A DNA stretch of 64,000 bases, from assembly GCA_009760855.2 (NCBI GenBank), contig WPIO01000046.1:1598501-1662500 (forward strand). The letters run 5' to 3'. Source of the DNA: Cristatella mucedo. Lineage: Eukaryota; Bryozoa; Phylactolaemata; Cristatellidae. Numbering within the stretch: the stretch's first letter is position 1; each line of letters starts with the position of its first letter. Positions 48,521-61,769 of this stretch are shown here, piece by piece. The position numbers and the translations under genes were made by a program. Below the pieces are notes generated by a model. That model had not been told where the DNA came from. It saw only the letters and a list, made by a program, of their open reading frames with translations, and searched no databases.

Positions 48521-51165
48521 TTACTTTCATTCGCTGCAGAATTTAGCTCTGCTAAGATCTGCCGACGGGGCTGGAAACTTGGAGTTGCAAGAGTAATATC
48601 TTTCTGCGCTTTTACAATAGCCACTCAGCAACGACAGAAATGGCTATGATACCAATCGGTGCACACTTTCTCAAAATCAGCAGTGTTTCTTAACTCGTCC
48701 AAGCTTTCCGTTAAATCAGCCTATAGCTGTGGTCTGCTTGTAATTTTTAAATGTCGATCCCAATAATTAAAGACAAAGCTTGCCGAGTACACATAGCAAC
48801 CGCTCAATAATTGTTCTCATGTTGTAAGAGTACCACCGTAGCAAAATTAACCAAAACAGAAGCACAAGCGACAGATCTTACGAAGAAATTGCCAAAAAAG
48901 TGTGCTTACATCTAACCGATGAAAAGTTTCTTATTTAGAGCATGGTAACAATGTATTGTCGTTCATCAGAATGACACGATATGTACATGCGAAACAAAAG
49001 CCTCAGCCACCCATAACAGCGACAAACTCAGCACAACTGTCATTCGCTACTCTATGGAAAGCCTTGCCACTAGAAGAATCTTTCGGCTCCAGACTTGAAT
49101 AATGCGTAAATCATGCTTTCTCTGCTCTTACAGAAACAGAAATGGACCAATTATGGCTACCGTTGTTCAAGTCCAGCTATCTATAATCATTTGACAATAA
49201 TGTTTTATCAATCAGTCACGATCGGCCATAGCTAGATGGAGTCTAGCAGCATGCTTTAGTATGGCAATACATGGTGCCTAATCCACGTAGATGCAGTATT
49301 TAGCAAATGGAATTTTGTGGGCTGCTGCTTTTGTCACTGCTGCTGTCACTGCTGCCATGGCTGTCTCAGCACGGGAAGCTAAAAGTCGATCAGTAGAGAA
49401 ATTTTCAAGAAAACTTGAGACGAGTCCTGTGAGATCAAATCGACTTTTCTCAGTCATACCCGTGTCAACATTTTTAATTGTATCTATGAGTTGTTTGCAA
49501 GTAATGTTATTGAAGTACCATGGGGCACCAAATTGCGACAAGTATTCGTTTTTATAGTCATGCTACGAGTTAAGTCATTACAAAGTGCATAGAGCCAAAC
49601 TAGTTTCAGACAGTGGAACAAAGTCAATTACCATGTCTCTGTATTGAAAAAAATGCCTGGTGACAGGAAGAACGTCGTATTTACCCATTTAATATAAGAT
49701 AAACTGCAAACATTCAATGAAGAGAAGCCTACACCATTTCGAGGCCAAGAACAAAGCAAATGAGTTAGCACCGGAGGCAGAATGTAGTGTCGATACATTA
49801 AAGCAAGAACGTGATGCAGCATGCTCGTTTTTGCTATGACTATAAGCGTGAGCAAGGCGCAAGTTGAATGGGGGAAAACCAACGATTGCCAAGCATCATA
49901 TAGCATCTTCTAGCATTCACCAGGTATGCAAGTTTCAAGAGGCCAAATGTGGCATGTACCCAGCTGCAGCGTCACCAAGTTTTAAATGTACCCTTCGGAA
50001 TCTATTAAAGGTGTGTGTTATCTAAACAGATCCTGTATTCCTTCACCAGATGTCACTAATTGTATCCCTTCGCAAACATATTGAATAGGAGATAATCGCC
50101 TGAGCATTGACATTTGAGTTGCTGAGGTGCTGCATAAATGACTTACAATGAGCTGGAAAGATGCCAAGTGCCTCAGAAAGGGCAGGAAGCATCCCTGGGC
50201 AACTTTAGCATAACTAACGAGTGTGTTTATCTCTAGTTCGCGATATCTGCACCAGACTGCCAAGCAGAAGTGAGGAGCGAGAAAGAGATAAGGCAATTGA
50301 CGTCTGCCAGCAGTTTTTGAATATGCTACGGCTGCTGCTGCTGCTGCTACTGCCGAAACTGTGGCCGGCTTCAAACAAGGTTGCTGTCACTGTCACCTGT
50401 ACTGCCAAAACCATTTCAGACGGCAACAGTCAGAAGTGTATTTGAAAATTATTAATGAACAAAATCTAACGGTGGCCATGGTTGTACTTACCGATTCTAC
50501 CCTCATTGGGTCATCCGGATGAGCACACATCATATCTCAGCTCATCTATCGTAAACCATCATTTCTTATTAAATCAGGCATTTCTGTGAACTTAGCACTG
50601 GCAGTCAGAGCGTATGACATGGATTGCTGGCCAGACGACTCCAGTCGATTGCTAGCGACAGCTATTTACCACTAGCAGGTTGGATTCTAGATCAGGCATC
50701 ATCTTTGTTGGTCCTCTGGTAGCCCAGTACCTCTTCATCCCCTTCACCGGCTGGGTTTTGTGTGGGCTAGCATCCGTTTTCCGACCACTGTTATGCTCCA
50801 TACACTTAGCTGTTCTCATTGTCCACCAGTTTGCTCTCGTCGGAAAAAAGCCACATCCCTTCTCCTTTGACGCGCGATTCATGCATACCATTCGTGAGAA
50901 TTCCAGGAATGGCCAAATCATTAAGGTGTGTCAATTAACGATACAGCTGCTTTAGACAGCCAGATTCATGACTACTTAGCAATGTGCTCTAAGTGTGACT
51001 GTGTCTGGTGTTGTCTCAGACAATCAGCTAACAGTCTACAGTCATGTGCAGCTGTCCGGCTGAACGTTTAGTACTTCTCATCAGGTTCACTGTGAGAGAC
51101 ATGCAGCTTGTGAGGCTGCAAGGCAGATGCCGGAGACTCTCAAAACAGTGCTGCTCAAGCGATGT
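48521..51165. other. Unassigned sequence
   Basis: About 2.6 kb. A minus frame at 49278-49541 (87 codons, with an Ala-rich C-terminal half) and a plus frame at 50680-50955 are open but match no family I know. No repeat recognised. Confidence 0.35.
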
Positions 51166-51262
51166 ATGTTATGTATCTCAGTCTGTAACTCCACAAAGCC
51201 ACAAGGACTAAGTGGGCATTAAACTGGAGAGTTTCCTGTAGCCCACTTAAAGCCTAGACGGC
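51166..51262 (-). mobile_element. LINE-B 3' end scrap
   Basis: 'ttatgtatctcagtctgtaa', 'ctccacaaagccacaagg' and 'ggagagtttcctgtagccca' are the LINE-B 3' UTR on the minus strand. It is cut off where SINE-2 begins. Confidence 0.85.
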
Positions 51263-51267
51263 TGCAG

Positions 51268-51425
51268 CGCCGGTTTGGCTGAGTGGTTTAGTGGCTTGCC
51301 TCGACCAAGGTCTGTGTGAAGGAATTTGATGACCAAGGTCGTGGGCTCGAGCCTAGCGGCATATATGAAGCACCTGAATAGAGATTAAGTTATCTTAGGG
51401 CACTATACAAATGAATTATATATAT
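51268..51425 (+). mobile_element. SINE-2 with LINE-A-type tail (clearest copy)
   Basis: The A box TGGCTGAGTGG (51276-51286) is a perfect consensus match. The B-box-like GGCTCGAGCC lies at 51344-51353. Then comes a short body, and a tail 'gaagcacctgaatagagatt', 'aagttatcttagggcactat', aatgaatta that parallels the LINE-A end at 48443-48500 base for base with few changes. It ends in (TA)n. Confidence 0.9.
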
Positions 51426-51984
51426 ATACATTTTTTATTTATTTATTATAGTAGGCATACGTCAAAGCAGTCAGCACTGCCCAGCATTATTGGGGGTTGT
51501 CAATCTTTCAAAGTCGAGCCCCTACAGTGCAGCGGTGCATATTTCATTTCCCTGTACTGTCGAAGGAGTGTGAGGTGAAAGCAGTGATGGCTCTGTTCGA
51601 GTTATACACATTTTTAATTCTTTGCTCGCACACCATTTTCCTTAGTTAGGAACTGAGAAGCACACCTAGCAACTGTAGACACTTGTTTTTTAATTGAGGC
51701 GTACTTGGAGCACACACAAGCGTTTATATAGATACATAACTAGATATATAATTATTATATATTTATTGCAGACATAGCTATTTAAGAAACTCAGTAACAG
51801 TTGCATCTGTCTCTACGGTTAGAGCATTGATCCAGAAGATGCTGGTTTGTGTCTTAATGTAGGCGAAAGCTTGTTTTGCTAATTTTTTCCTTAAGGGGTT
51901 CAGAAATTTTTAATTTGGGCTAAGTAGTATATGTATATATTAATATGGGTATATCTGTACAGGTGCATGCATATGTAAAATAAT
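51426..51984. other. Unassigned AT-rich sequence
   Basis: TATA-rich patches around 51420-51430 and 51720-51760, otherwise nothing recognised. Confidence 0.35.
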
Positions 51985-52050
51985 AGTTACATTTGAACTT
52001 TTGTATACCACCCCAAGAGAACCAAACTTCTTTAGGAGAACTTTACGTAA
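51985..52050 (-). mobile_element. LINE-A-type 3' tail, diverged
   Basis: 'tataccaccccaagagaacc' and 'cttctttaggagaactttac' resemble the reverse complement of the LINE-A tail, preceded by an AATAAT-like stretch. The coding part is absent. Confidence 0.55.
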
Positions 52051-52076
52051 ACTTAATGTGTGTGTGCGTGCTGCTT

Positions 52077-52077
<1 letters not shown>

Positions 52078-52121
<44 letters not shown>
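52078..52121 (+). repeat. (TG)n microsatellite
   Basis: TG run, flanked by TG/CG-alternating sequence to about 52160. Confidence 0.95.
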
Positions 52122-52122
<1 letters not shown>

Positions 52123-52164
52123 CGTGCTTGCGTGCGTGTGTGCATGCGTGAGTGTGTGTTGACA

Positions 52165-53278
<1,114 letters not shown>

Positions 53279-53629
53279 CTCTGCATATTGGCTCCAAGGG
53301 AGGTTTTGCCTGATATACTGCCCTTGGGCTGAGAACATAGAAAAGAACATCGACTCATACTATTAATAGTGACTGGTAAAACCGTTTAGAACTGTATTTG
53401 CTACTCAGCTGGAAGCAAGTAAAACCTTTCAGCCAAAGTTTGATGTGTTCAATCATACTGCTCATGTCACGTGCCTGGCTGACCAATTTGTGGTTGGTCA
53501 TCAGAAGTGGCTTGAACTATTTCAAAAGTATGCCGGCCTGAAGTTAATTGCTATTCCATGATGATACAGTTGTATCGTCTACTCGTGTAGTTTCCGATAG
53601 AGCAGTACAGTGAAAATGAAAAAATAATA

Positions 53630-53698
53630 CCAGCTGATTTAGCAGTCTTTTTTCATAGCGATAAAAGAGCCTTTACGTGCCGTGCGCTACTAAAAGAA
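53630..53698 (-). mobile_element. SINE-1 3' fragment
   Basis: 'taccagctgatttagcagtc' and 'gcgataaaagagcctttacg' are the 3' end of SINE-1 on the minus strand. It stops at 53697, where a second SINE-1 starts. Confidence 0.75.
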
Positions 53699-53878
53699 AA
53701 TACTAGCTGATTTAACAGCCTCTTTTGTACAGAGACAGAAGAGCCTTTACTGCTATCTCCACCGCTTGCAGCAGCAATAAAGGATCGCCCACTGCAGGAT
53801 TGAAACCCGCGACCTCGGGACCGAGGTAGTGAAAAGCAACCACCTTACCTAGTGTGCCATCCCAGCTAAAATACAGGG
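53699..53878 (-). mobile_element. SINE-1 full-length-like copy
   Basis: Same orientation as the fragment just before it. It has 'atactagctgatttaacagc', body hairpins, a B-box change (GGTTTCAATCC on the minus strand), the hairpin 'cctcgggaccgagg', and a head to 'gtgccatcccagct'. Confidence 0.87.
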
Positions 53879-54222
53879 TGCAATTGGGCTGCTTCTAATT
53901 ACAATAGAGAGGGCCAAGCCATCGATTCCTCCGAAGTTGAAGTTGGATTCAGATGGGACAATTAGAGAATTCCAATTTGCTGTTTAAGAAGTCGCTAACC
54001 TCAGCAGTTGATTCTGTTCTTCCAGTGATCAGGCGTTCAGTCTTGTCGCTTGAGGCCGAGTCTGAATTTTTAGCCAAGGGGGAAAAGCTCACAAGATTTC
54101 CTTGCTGGGGCAAGACCTAGAAGTGATGAAAATCAAAGCCTACGACCGTAGAGTTCATTCGACACTGCGCCCGGCGGTTGCTCATCAACTAGAAATTGGA
54201 CACGATTTAATCGTTGGTGTCG
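53879..54222. other. Unassigned sequence
   Basis: Nothing recognised. Confidence 0.35.
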
Positions 54223-54322
54223 CTCGGGCGTAGGTATAGGGGCCCAGGTCGCCTGCTTCACCCCCCCCCCCGGCTTTAGAGGGGCCAAATACCCCCTGCC
54301 CAATCCCTTGGCTCAACCACTG
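54223..54322. mobile_element. Possible short hAT-like MITE
   Basis: The right end, reverse complemented as cagtggttgagccaaggg, matches the CAGTGG..GAGCC end type seen at 8979 and 9697. The left end 'ctcgggcgtaggtatagg' is a weak partner. A C10 run lies inside. Flanks share tgtcg at an offset only. Confidence 0.35.
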
Positions 54323-54889
54323 CTTGTCGTGCACCGTTTGCCTTCAAGATGTGGCAGTCGACGGTTGTGTTGTTCGTGAGCAAGCTTAAAAGTTGGGCAT
54401 GCCGACCTAAATTGATGACGATGAAGGCTGCAGCTGTTTTCAACCAAGCGCAGTGAGAGGAGAGCAAGTAAATGTGTCGGCACGCAGGGGGCAGGTGCTA
54501 CTGCCTTCGTGCATTCACGAGGTTGAGCCCGAGTTGAGTGGCTATCAGAACTTCCAAATGGAGCTTTGAGCCGGCTGCTGCGCCCTACTAACCGCTACGA
54601 TCATTGCTAGGCCAGCCGCTGTGGAATGGCTACTTTGCCAGAGAACAATCTCCGGGGATCTGGCGAAGCGATTGATGAATGGGTCATATGAGCTGGACTG
54701 GCCGTCGATGGTGGTCCTTGCTTTGCTCAGCATTCGAAGGGTCACATGGCTGCTTTCGTACCCTTCCCCCCATCCTGCCAATCGAGCCCACCCGGTGCAC
54801 CCAATTGCTCTTGTGCGACGGCTGTAGGGTTGCCATCGCGAGCCCGGAGTGCAGAAGCAACAAACAAAGAGGGGACCGAGGCAGCGCAG

Positions 54890-54920
54890 GCCAGCAGCAG
54901 CAGCATCTGCTGCTGCTGGC
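54890..54920. repeat. Perfect CAG/CTG hairpin
   Basis: gccagcagcagcag (54890-54903) and ctgctgctgctggc (54907-54920) are exact reverse complements around cat. It sits in a GC-rich stretch (54740-55480). Confidence 0.95.
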
Positions 54921-55224
54921 AGCCACCGCCGAGTGCTGGCATCGAGGGGTGCCACGGCGGACAGCTACCAAGAGCATCCTTCAAAACCCCTAATTGGCTC
55001 GGAACTCATTCAGCCGAGTGTCAAGTTAAGGATCGCGGTAGGGGCCGGCCGCCGACGTTCGCTCGCGTGCAACCACCGGGAGGATGAGCGGGAGGTCGAC
55101 GCTGAAAGCCGAGTTTGGCCACGAGCTGCTTGCCGTCTCGGCCCGTCGGTGCCGTAGCCTTCGAGCGAAAGAGCTTCGACCGCCTCGTGGAACTGAGCCA
55201 CTGAGCCACTGAGCAGCCCCCAGA

Positions 55225-55340
55225 TCCTCTCACCCTGCTTGCAGTGGGCAATAAGAAATCGCCGGCTGCAGGACTGGCCCCCCCCCCCATGGGCTGAGTC
55301 GGAAAGTTCGGGCGGGCACCTTGCCACTGGGTCAAAACCC
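55225..55340 (-). mobile_element. SINE-1-related fragment
   Basis: On the minus strand: 'gacccagtggcaaggtgccc' (head), a C/G homopolymer insertion in place of part of the B-box arm, then 'agtcctgcagccggcgattt' and 'cttattgcccactgcaagc'. Head type as in 17625-17795. Confidence 0.6.
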
Positions 55341-55734
55341 AGAAATCCGCTCCAGCAGCCCGAGCAAATGGGGGCTGGGGGAGGGCCGGCCGAGCTGAGA
55401 AACGGGACTGACCGCTGAGAAAGTTTTGGTTTGCGCTAGATCGGCCGGGCAAATCTGGCCCACCGCAGCGACACGCTGGCATCGTAAATGAACGATGGAC
55501 ATTCGTGGGATAACGGACGTCTTAAAAATTAAAAGCCATCCGGTCGCGGTTTTAGCGGAGAGGCCTGCATGTTATTCGGCAAGAACCTTAGGAGTGGGAA
55601 TGAAAAACTACACGGTTTGGTCTTGGGAGACGATTTCGCATTTTGAACAAAAATTTTTGGTAGCGGCGTGCAGTGGCAACGAAGAAGCCGCAATGAGAAG
55701 TGAGGGATTGTAGAGGGAAAGGCTTCGGAAATCA

Positions 55735-55848
55735 GGAGAATCGGACATAATCGGAGTATAAGCCGTGAAAAGAACCGGACCAAGCAGCACGGAGCCCTGA
55801 GGTACCTCACATTTCAGAGGTACCTCGAATGATCAATCTAGGCTTTCA
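55735..55848 (-). mobile_element. LINE-A-type RT fragment with a short inverted scrap
   Basis: 'gagtataagccgtgaaaaga' to 'agggtacctcacatttcaga'-like sequence (55755-55825) matches the LINE-A VPQGSVLGPVLFTVYT codons on the minus strand. At 55834-55848 'caatctaggctttca' matches the next part of the same gene, but on the plus strand. Confidence 0.65.
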
Positions 55849-57577
55849 ATTGATTTCCGTCATCTTTCTTCGGCTCCCGTTCTTCTTCCACTCTCTAGAC
55901 AACAGCCGTGACCTCGATCTAGTAAGGCTCCCCGGAAAATGACGTTTTCAAGCTAGTCTTGAAGGTGTGGTGTTTGAAACTTTTCGGCAGAGAATCTGCA
56001 GGTAACCATTTTTTGCAATGCAGTTGCCAGATTGCCAAGAGATCTATCTTGCACAATCGTGAGTTAGCTTACCCACATGTCCAGTTTACTGTACTATAAG
56101 GATCACAAACACCTAGCCTGCTCATAGATGATTGCCAAACTACCTATGCAGAAGGGAGCCTGGCGTTCCTTTAACTTACATTCAGGTTCGTTGCAGCAGT
56201 CTCGAACTATAAAAGGAGATCGAGTGGAAGCCAGTGGGGCGTCGCTTTCATGCTTACTCCTGTTGACAAGTGCTACCAGGTTCAAAGTATGCCGGAGCAC
56301 CTGCAATGCTTTCAAAGATTGTTTTTAGTCAAACCATCGAGAAGCAAATGCGAATAATCCATCACCAAGGAGCCCGTGCATAAATGAGCCTAGTGTTCCC
56401 GTAACAGGCTTCGGTCTAATAAAGCTTACAAAGCCCCAAGCTGCTTGTCAAAAAATAGGTAAACATTCCCACCAAAATCCATCTGCGTAGATACGACATA
56501 TCTTTGGCACAATCGGATAGCGATGTCGAATGTAGACGTATCGGTGAGAAAGTTTTAGTTTTCTCGTTGTGTTCAATTTCAAGAGATTTTATCGTAGCAG
56601 ATGCGGTATATCCGAAAGGCTAAGTCGCCTAAATTGAAGTCCTCATTGTACAGCTGTTTCGAAAATTATTCCCTGGGATGGCCAAAGGTAGCAGAAAGCT
56701 GTATCACCAAAGCAGTGATGTGTAAATCAGTGGGCATAGTCGAGCTGTCTTCCAATTATATCCTTCATAAAAACGAGCCTCCTTCAGATTCCCAGAGTGA
56801 CAGGTGACGACACGACTCGACATTGCCAACGATCAATTGACTACTGGATCGCGGTGGCCCATCAAAACTGTCACGCCAATTCACTTAGTACGAGAAGTAA
56901 TGAGATGCCTTGCCTGCCTTGACGACGGCACACTATCTTGCGACGAGAGTACTCGATGCATCCTTGTAGTAGCAGGCAGGTTATCAGATTAAGTGGCACA
57001 AGCTCCCATTACTGTTTGCAGGGGGGGGGGAGAGGGAGTGAGTCAACTCAGGATGTGGTGGGTGGCAGATACTACACGATGACCAGAAAGAGCACTCGAG
57101 CCGACTGCTTACTCTGATTTGCCGACAATTATGTTGGACCAATCGCAATAGCCCAGACATATTGGAAACTAGAGAGGTGAGCCAGCTGTCCTGGTTACTG
57201 TGACCTTGAGCTTTCTTAATCGCAAGTCTGATGATCATTGAGGCTTGACATAAATGCTTTTGACAAAACAGCATTTAGAAGTATGGCGCCTATGCCACAG
57301 AGCACTCGGGTAGGGCAGTATATAACTCGCATATCTATCTCAGGCTGCATCAGAAGCTGCTGCCCCAGAAGCGCTCACAGATAACAAAGATGCCTGCTCA
57401 CTTTGCAATCTCGAAGATGCAGCTGCTGAATGCCTCGTTGAGGTTTTGGATAGAAAACCGTCAGTGACAGAAAGTGCTGCGAACCGAATACTGAGGACTA
57501 TTATTGATATTACCCCGAAAGGTTTGTCTTACTTCCATATTCCGAAATGAAAACTGAGGGTGAGCTGGGTCTCATAA
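55849..57577. other. Unassigned sequence
   Basis: Contains a G-run at 57020-57030. No gene, tRNA or known repeat seen. Confidence 0.35.
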
Positions 57578-57738
57578 AAAATACTAGCTGATTGATTTAA
57601 CAGCTTCTTATATAGTGGCAGAAGAGCCTTAACGGCTATTACCACCGCTTGCAGCTGGCAATAAAGGATCGCCCACTGCAAGATTAGAACCCACGACTTA
57701 AAGAGCCAACACCTTACCTCCTGGGCTACCACGGCCCT
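57578..57738 (-). mobile_element. SINE-1 copy
   Basis: 'atactagctgattgatttaa', 'cagaagagccttaacggcta', 'accaccgcttgcagctggca', 'gatcgcccactgcaagatta', B-box change GGTTCTAATCT on the minus strand. The hairpin region is shortened. The head ends 'gggctaccacggccc'. Confidence 0.82.
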
Positions 57739-57784
57739 TCATACTGAGTTGCTGCAGCAGCAAGCTGACAATTGTAGCAGTAAT

Positions 57785-59525
57785 ATGTCTCCGCTCGAGG
57801 TCCTAAGACTTCCTTTATTTCGGATGGTTCAGACTTCATTACGATTTTGTTTCGCAAATCGTTCCTTTCTTCTAACGGGCGATTTAAACATTTATTAGAT
57901 AACCCGATTGACCCCCTTACCTGCCGAATTCCATACTTTGGCTGACTCATTTTTCTCCTGGCCAATGGAATACCCCACTCACAAAATGAGGATTTTGGGT
58001 CACCTTCTCGATGAAATATTCTCCTATGATTTATGTTGCCAACTTTATCAATCCCAAATTATGCACATCTGACTACGTATAGATCTTTCTCTCTGCAGTG
58101 TGTCCCCTTGAGTTATCAAATTTCGCTTCTGCAATTGTGAACCCTTTATCCCTTGACATTGGTGCGGTTCGAAACAAAATAGCTTCCTCGCCCCTTCTGC
58201 TCAGTCCTACATCCGGCCACTCATCAGTGGTTGAATGTTAAACACCGCGCTTGCTAATACTCTGGCTTCGTTTCTCTTTTAAGTACAAAACGTCATCACC
58301 CAAACGCCCAACGGTTTACTGCAGACATTAAGTTGGCTAGGAATAATAAGCGAAAGCTTGAGAAAAAGTAAAAAGAAAAGTATCAGGAGTTGCATGCAAG
58401 GACTGGCATAGTTTGCTTTAAGTTTGTAGTTCATAGTTTAAGTCTGTTGTAGTTCATATTAATCCGTCCTAGCTAAGGAGCAGTCTAGCTTCTGTAAGGA
58501 CATAGTTAAATCACAGATCCACAATCAAAAGATGCGATGTCGACCATCAATCATCTTCTTAATCGCGCTAAGGTCAGCATCGTATCCAGCGATTACTGCG
58601 AGGATCGAAAAAATCATTCTTCCTGCTTCTTTTAAGACAAGCTAGAAAAAATCCGAGAGTGCGTCGTCAAAGTCACATCCTGCTGGACTCTTCAACCTTC
58701 ATCCACAGCTCTATCTCAATGTATATTTCAAGCCTTTTTTTGCTGATCTCATAGCTGAGTTCATCCTCCACTTTAAGGCGTCTACTAGAGCTTCAGACCT
58801 CCATAAGTACTGCCCTCCAGGAATGTTTTAATTTGCTAGCCACCGAATATCTAACTTGATAAGTAGGCCCCTTGGCATCATGCTTTTATCTGCGTGCCCT
58901 GCAAAATACCACTCACTCTCCCTGCTGCAAGTCCTATCAAAGACATTCGAACGATTGGTGGCAAATCAGCTGAACTTGTATATTTAAATGTCAAATCTAG
59001 CAAGTAAGTTCCTGCAAGGATTTAGATATAATCGCACTGCAGAGTCAGCACAGCTATAATTACCTTCTCGGCGATATTTATTTAGGTAAAGTCTCTCGGA
59101 TCGTAATGCTGGATTTCTCGGCAGTGTTTTATACCATTGATCACCGAGACTTACTTTGAGCCTATCATCTTGTCTGGACCTCACTTGCACTGAGCTGCAG
59201 TGGTTTATGGTCCTACCTCAACGGAAGACTTCAGAGAATAGACATACCGGCTAAAGCTAATCCAGAAAGAATTTTAATTTTCTTTTGAACCCCGGGCATC
59301 TTTTATAGCCCCACTTCTTTTCGTAAGTTATACTCTCCCTCTTGCCCGTGAAATCGGTAAGCACAATTTAGGCTGTCATTTCTATGCAGATAACAGCCAG
59401 CTGTACCTGTGCTTTTGTTCCTCCCCAACTTTTTGAGCATCTCATGCTCTTCGGCAGCTTGTATTGCCGATATTTTCACTTGGATGGCCAAGACCACAAT
59501 GACAAAGCTGGTGCTAAGTTAAAGA
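57785..59525 (+). pseudogene. Old LINE-A relative: endonuclease end through RT, heavily mutated
   Basis: Plus-strand fossil collinear with LINE-A. 'RSFLLTGDLNIY' is the GDFN region (about 57865). 'HLLDEIFSYD' follows, then the SDH region ('CASDYV'-like). Then come 'LLPAVLSKTFERLVANQLN' around 58920-58975, 'ALQWF'-region remnants near 59200, and FYADNSQLYLCF around 59380-59415, where YADD has become YADN. It fades out near 59525. Stops and indels occur throughout. It is much older than the copy at 45725. Confidence 0.8.
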
Positions 59526-59544
59526 GTTTCTTATCTTTCAGTCA

Positions 59545-59830
59545 AAGCTTGTGGCTTTCTGTGCACATACATGAACCAACTGACTTCATTTCATGCAAAA
59601 AAAGAGAGAGTGAGGAGCAAAAGTGAAGGAATAGAACAGCTAATTTATTGTCCACGTGAGACCTGAGGGCGAGAGGAGGCTGAAACTGGGGCGGCAGTTC
59701 AGCCGGGTATGAAAGATGAATTTTGCTCTGCATCGATTGATCGACCGAAAGAAATCGCAGCTTCTTCATTGAAGACACATTGCTGAACCTGGGTTGATGA
59801 TCAACCTTGCAACCAGATTCATCAACCAAT
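59545..59830 (-). mobile_element. LINE-B C-terminal fragment
   Basis: Minus-strand frame 59542-59829 keeps 'YPAELPPQFQPPLALRSHVDNKLAVLFL', diverged from LAELLHQFQPVRALRSCVDN, and EMKSVGSCMCTES at the end. A large internal deletion removes the WNSLP block. It lies tail to tail with the old LINE-A relative just upstream. Confidence 0.8.
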
Positions 59831-59919
59831 GCTGAGCCTTAATATTTTCTCGTCCCTTGCCTTAATCCTTATGATGCCCCCTGCCCTGTACGGTGGCAGC
59901 GACCCCTCTCTCTTTTTTG

Positions 59920-60147
<228 letters not shown>

Positions 60148-60149
60148 AA

Positions 60150-61734
60150 ATTATATCATCGGCCCCCTTTCCCATAGTGTAATCACAAGTCAAATGACTG
60201 CACGATTTTTAACGAGAAGATGCCGTGGGCGTAGCTGTGGACACTTTAGATGAAGCTTGTAGGCAGCATTTCATCTTGCTCACTGCAGCTGTCGCATTAG
60301 AGGATAGGCAAAAACATCCCTCCGCCTGCGATGTAATGGTACATTCCACAGCCTGTTACCACGTCTATGCAGGATTTCGGACCCGGAAACTCAGGGTGCC
60401 TAATATATATTTGGCCACCCCAGAGCTTTAGCTGAATAGGTATTCGACGCTTTCCTCCATTATGCATTTAGAGCTCTCAAGGTAGGCTTCTCAATTTGTT
60501 ATTATTCTTCATAACGGCTACTGCTGGAGTCGACACCAGTAGCTCTGTGATGTCGTCTCGCCGGCAGGCTAGGATCCTGGTATGCTAAGATCATTTTGAG
60601 TACTAGTCTGACAAAGACGGGCATTGCAGGGTGGGTCATTATGGAAAGGCACGTAAGATTTCATTTACAGCTGGCCAGCTGCCGGTACCCTAGCTGCTGA
60701 CCGGAGCTGGTGAAATTGTATTTACCTGGCTTGATTGCAGAAGAATTTACTCGTCTCAGCTGTGTTTGGGGCAGCTGTCTTGACCGGGTCAGCAGTTTTT
60801 ACCCCAAGTTTCGTGCTTGCTTGGTCAATCTACTTTTTCTAAAGCAGTATTGAAGGCATTCTGTCTGAGATATGCTCTCTGCCTGGCTGAAAGTAGCTGC
60901 CTATTCTTAGTTGGCAATGCTAAGAGTTTCCCGAAAATCGAATGGGTGCAACATCATCAGTGTATCTTGAACTGGACTTTTTAAATATAAAGCCACCTGG
61001 CAGCTCACTCAAGCGGAAGCTCACTCCCGGCGCATGCATGTGCATGTGTCTAGAGACTATCAGGCAACGGCTGCCTATTGATTGTGTTCCCCCCCCCAGC
61101 GTTCTACCTGACAACTATGGCAGCTGCCGACAGACAGGCAGCAGATCCGGCTGCTTTTACAATTAGGCAAGATAGACGGTGTGGACGGGCCTGGATGGAA
61201 CTGCAGAAAAACAGAGGACGGAATCGAGAAAACCTGTGCGTACCTTCACTACACAGAGGCAGGCAGACAAAATAAGTTATTGTAAAGGAATCTATCCAAT
61301 CCAAATGAGAATTGGAAGCAAAGGAGAATAAGTCATTGAATCGCTGAAAAAAGTTTCAGGTCAGTTAAGAGTGCAGACACATTTCTGTAAGAGGATTTTA
61401 ACCACCCTTGCAGTTGGTGTGTAACTCGGCCATGGCTGACCACATTTCAAGTCATGACCAAAGCACCTGAGATAAAGCTGCTCGTGACTCATAGATAACA
61501 ATTGACTAGCTCGTGCGCTCCTGTGAGTTTCTATTGTATAATTTCATTTTATTCAAGCAATTATAATATACGCTATGCTCGAGATATTTGATAGACTCTA
61601 GAATTGGACGACCGGCAGCAATTGTCCACTTCAGATGATCTTTGAAAACCAGTAGGAACCTTCCAAATCTGTTTAGCTTCGTCAAGACTGACTCAGCCTT
61701 CTGGCGACTGGTCTAGCCACCACAACTACAGAAG
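60150..61734. other. Unassigned sequence
   Basis: No gene or repeat family recognised. Confidence 0.35.
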
Positions 61735-61769
61735 CTGCAGCTGCTGCTGCTACTGCTACTGCTGCCGCT

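Noticed and set aside
49278-49541. 87-codon minus frame with an Ala-rich half
   Set aside because: Looks protein-like in part but matches no family I know and has no continuation in neighbouring frames.
50680-50955. Hydrophobic 91-codon frame as a membrane protein
   Set aside because: Antisense is equally open and no family resemblance was found.
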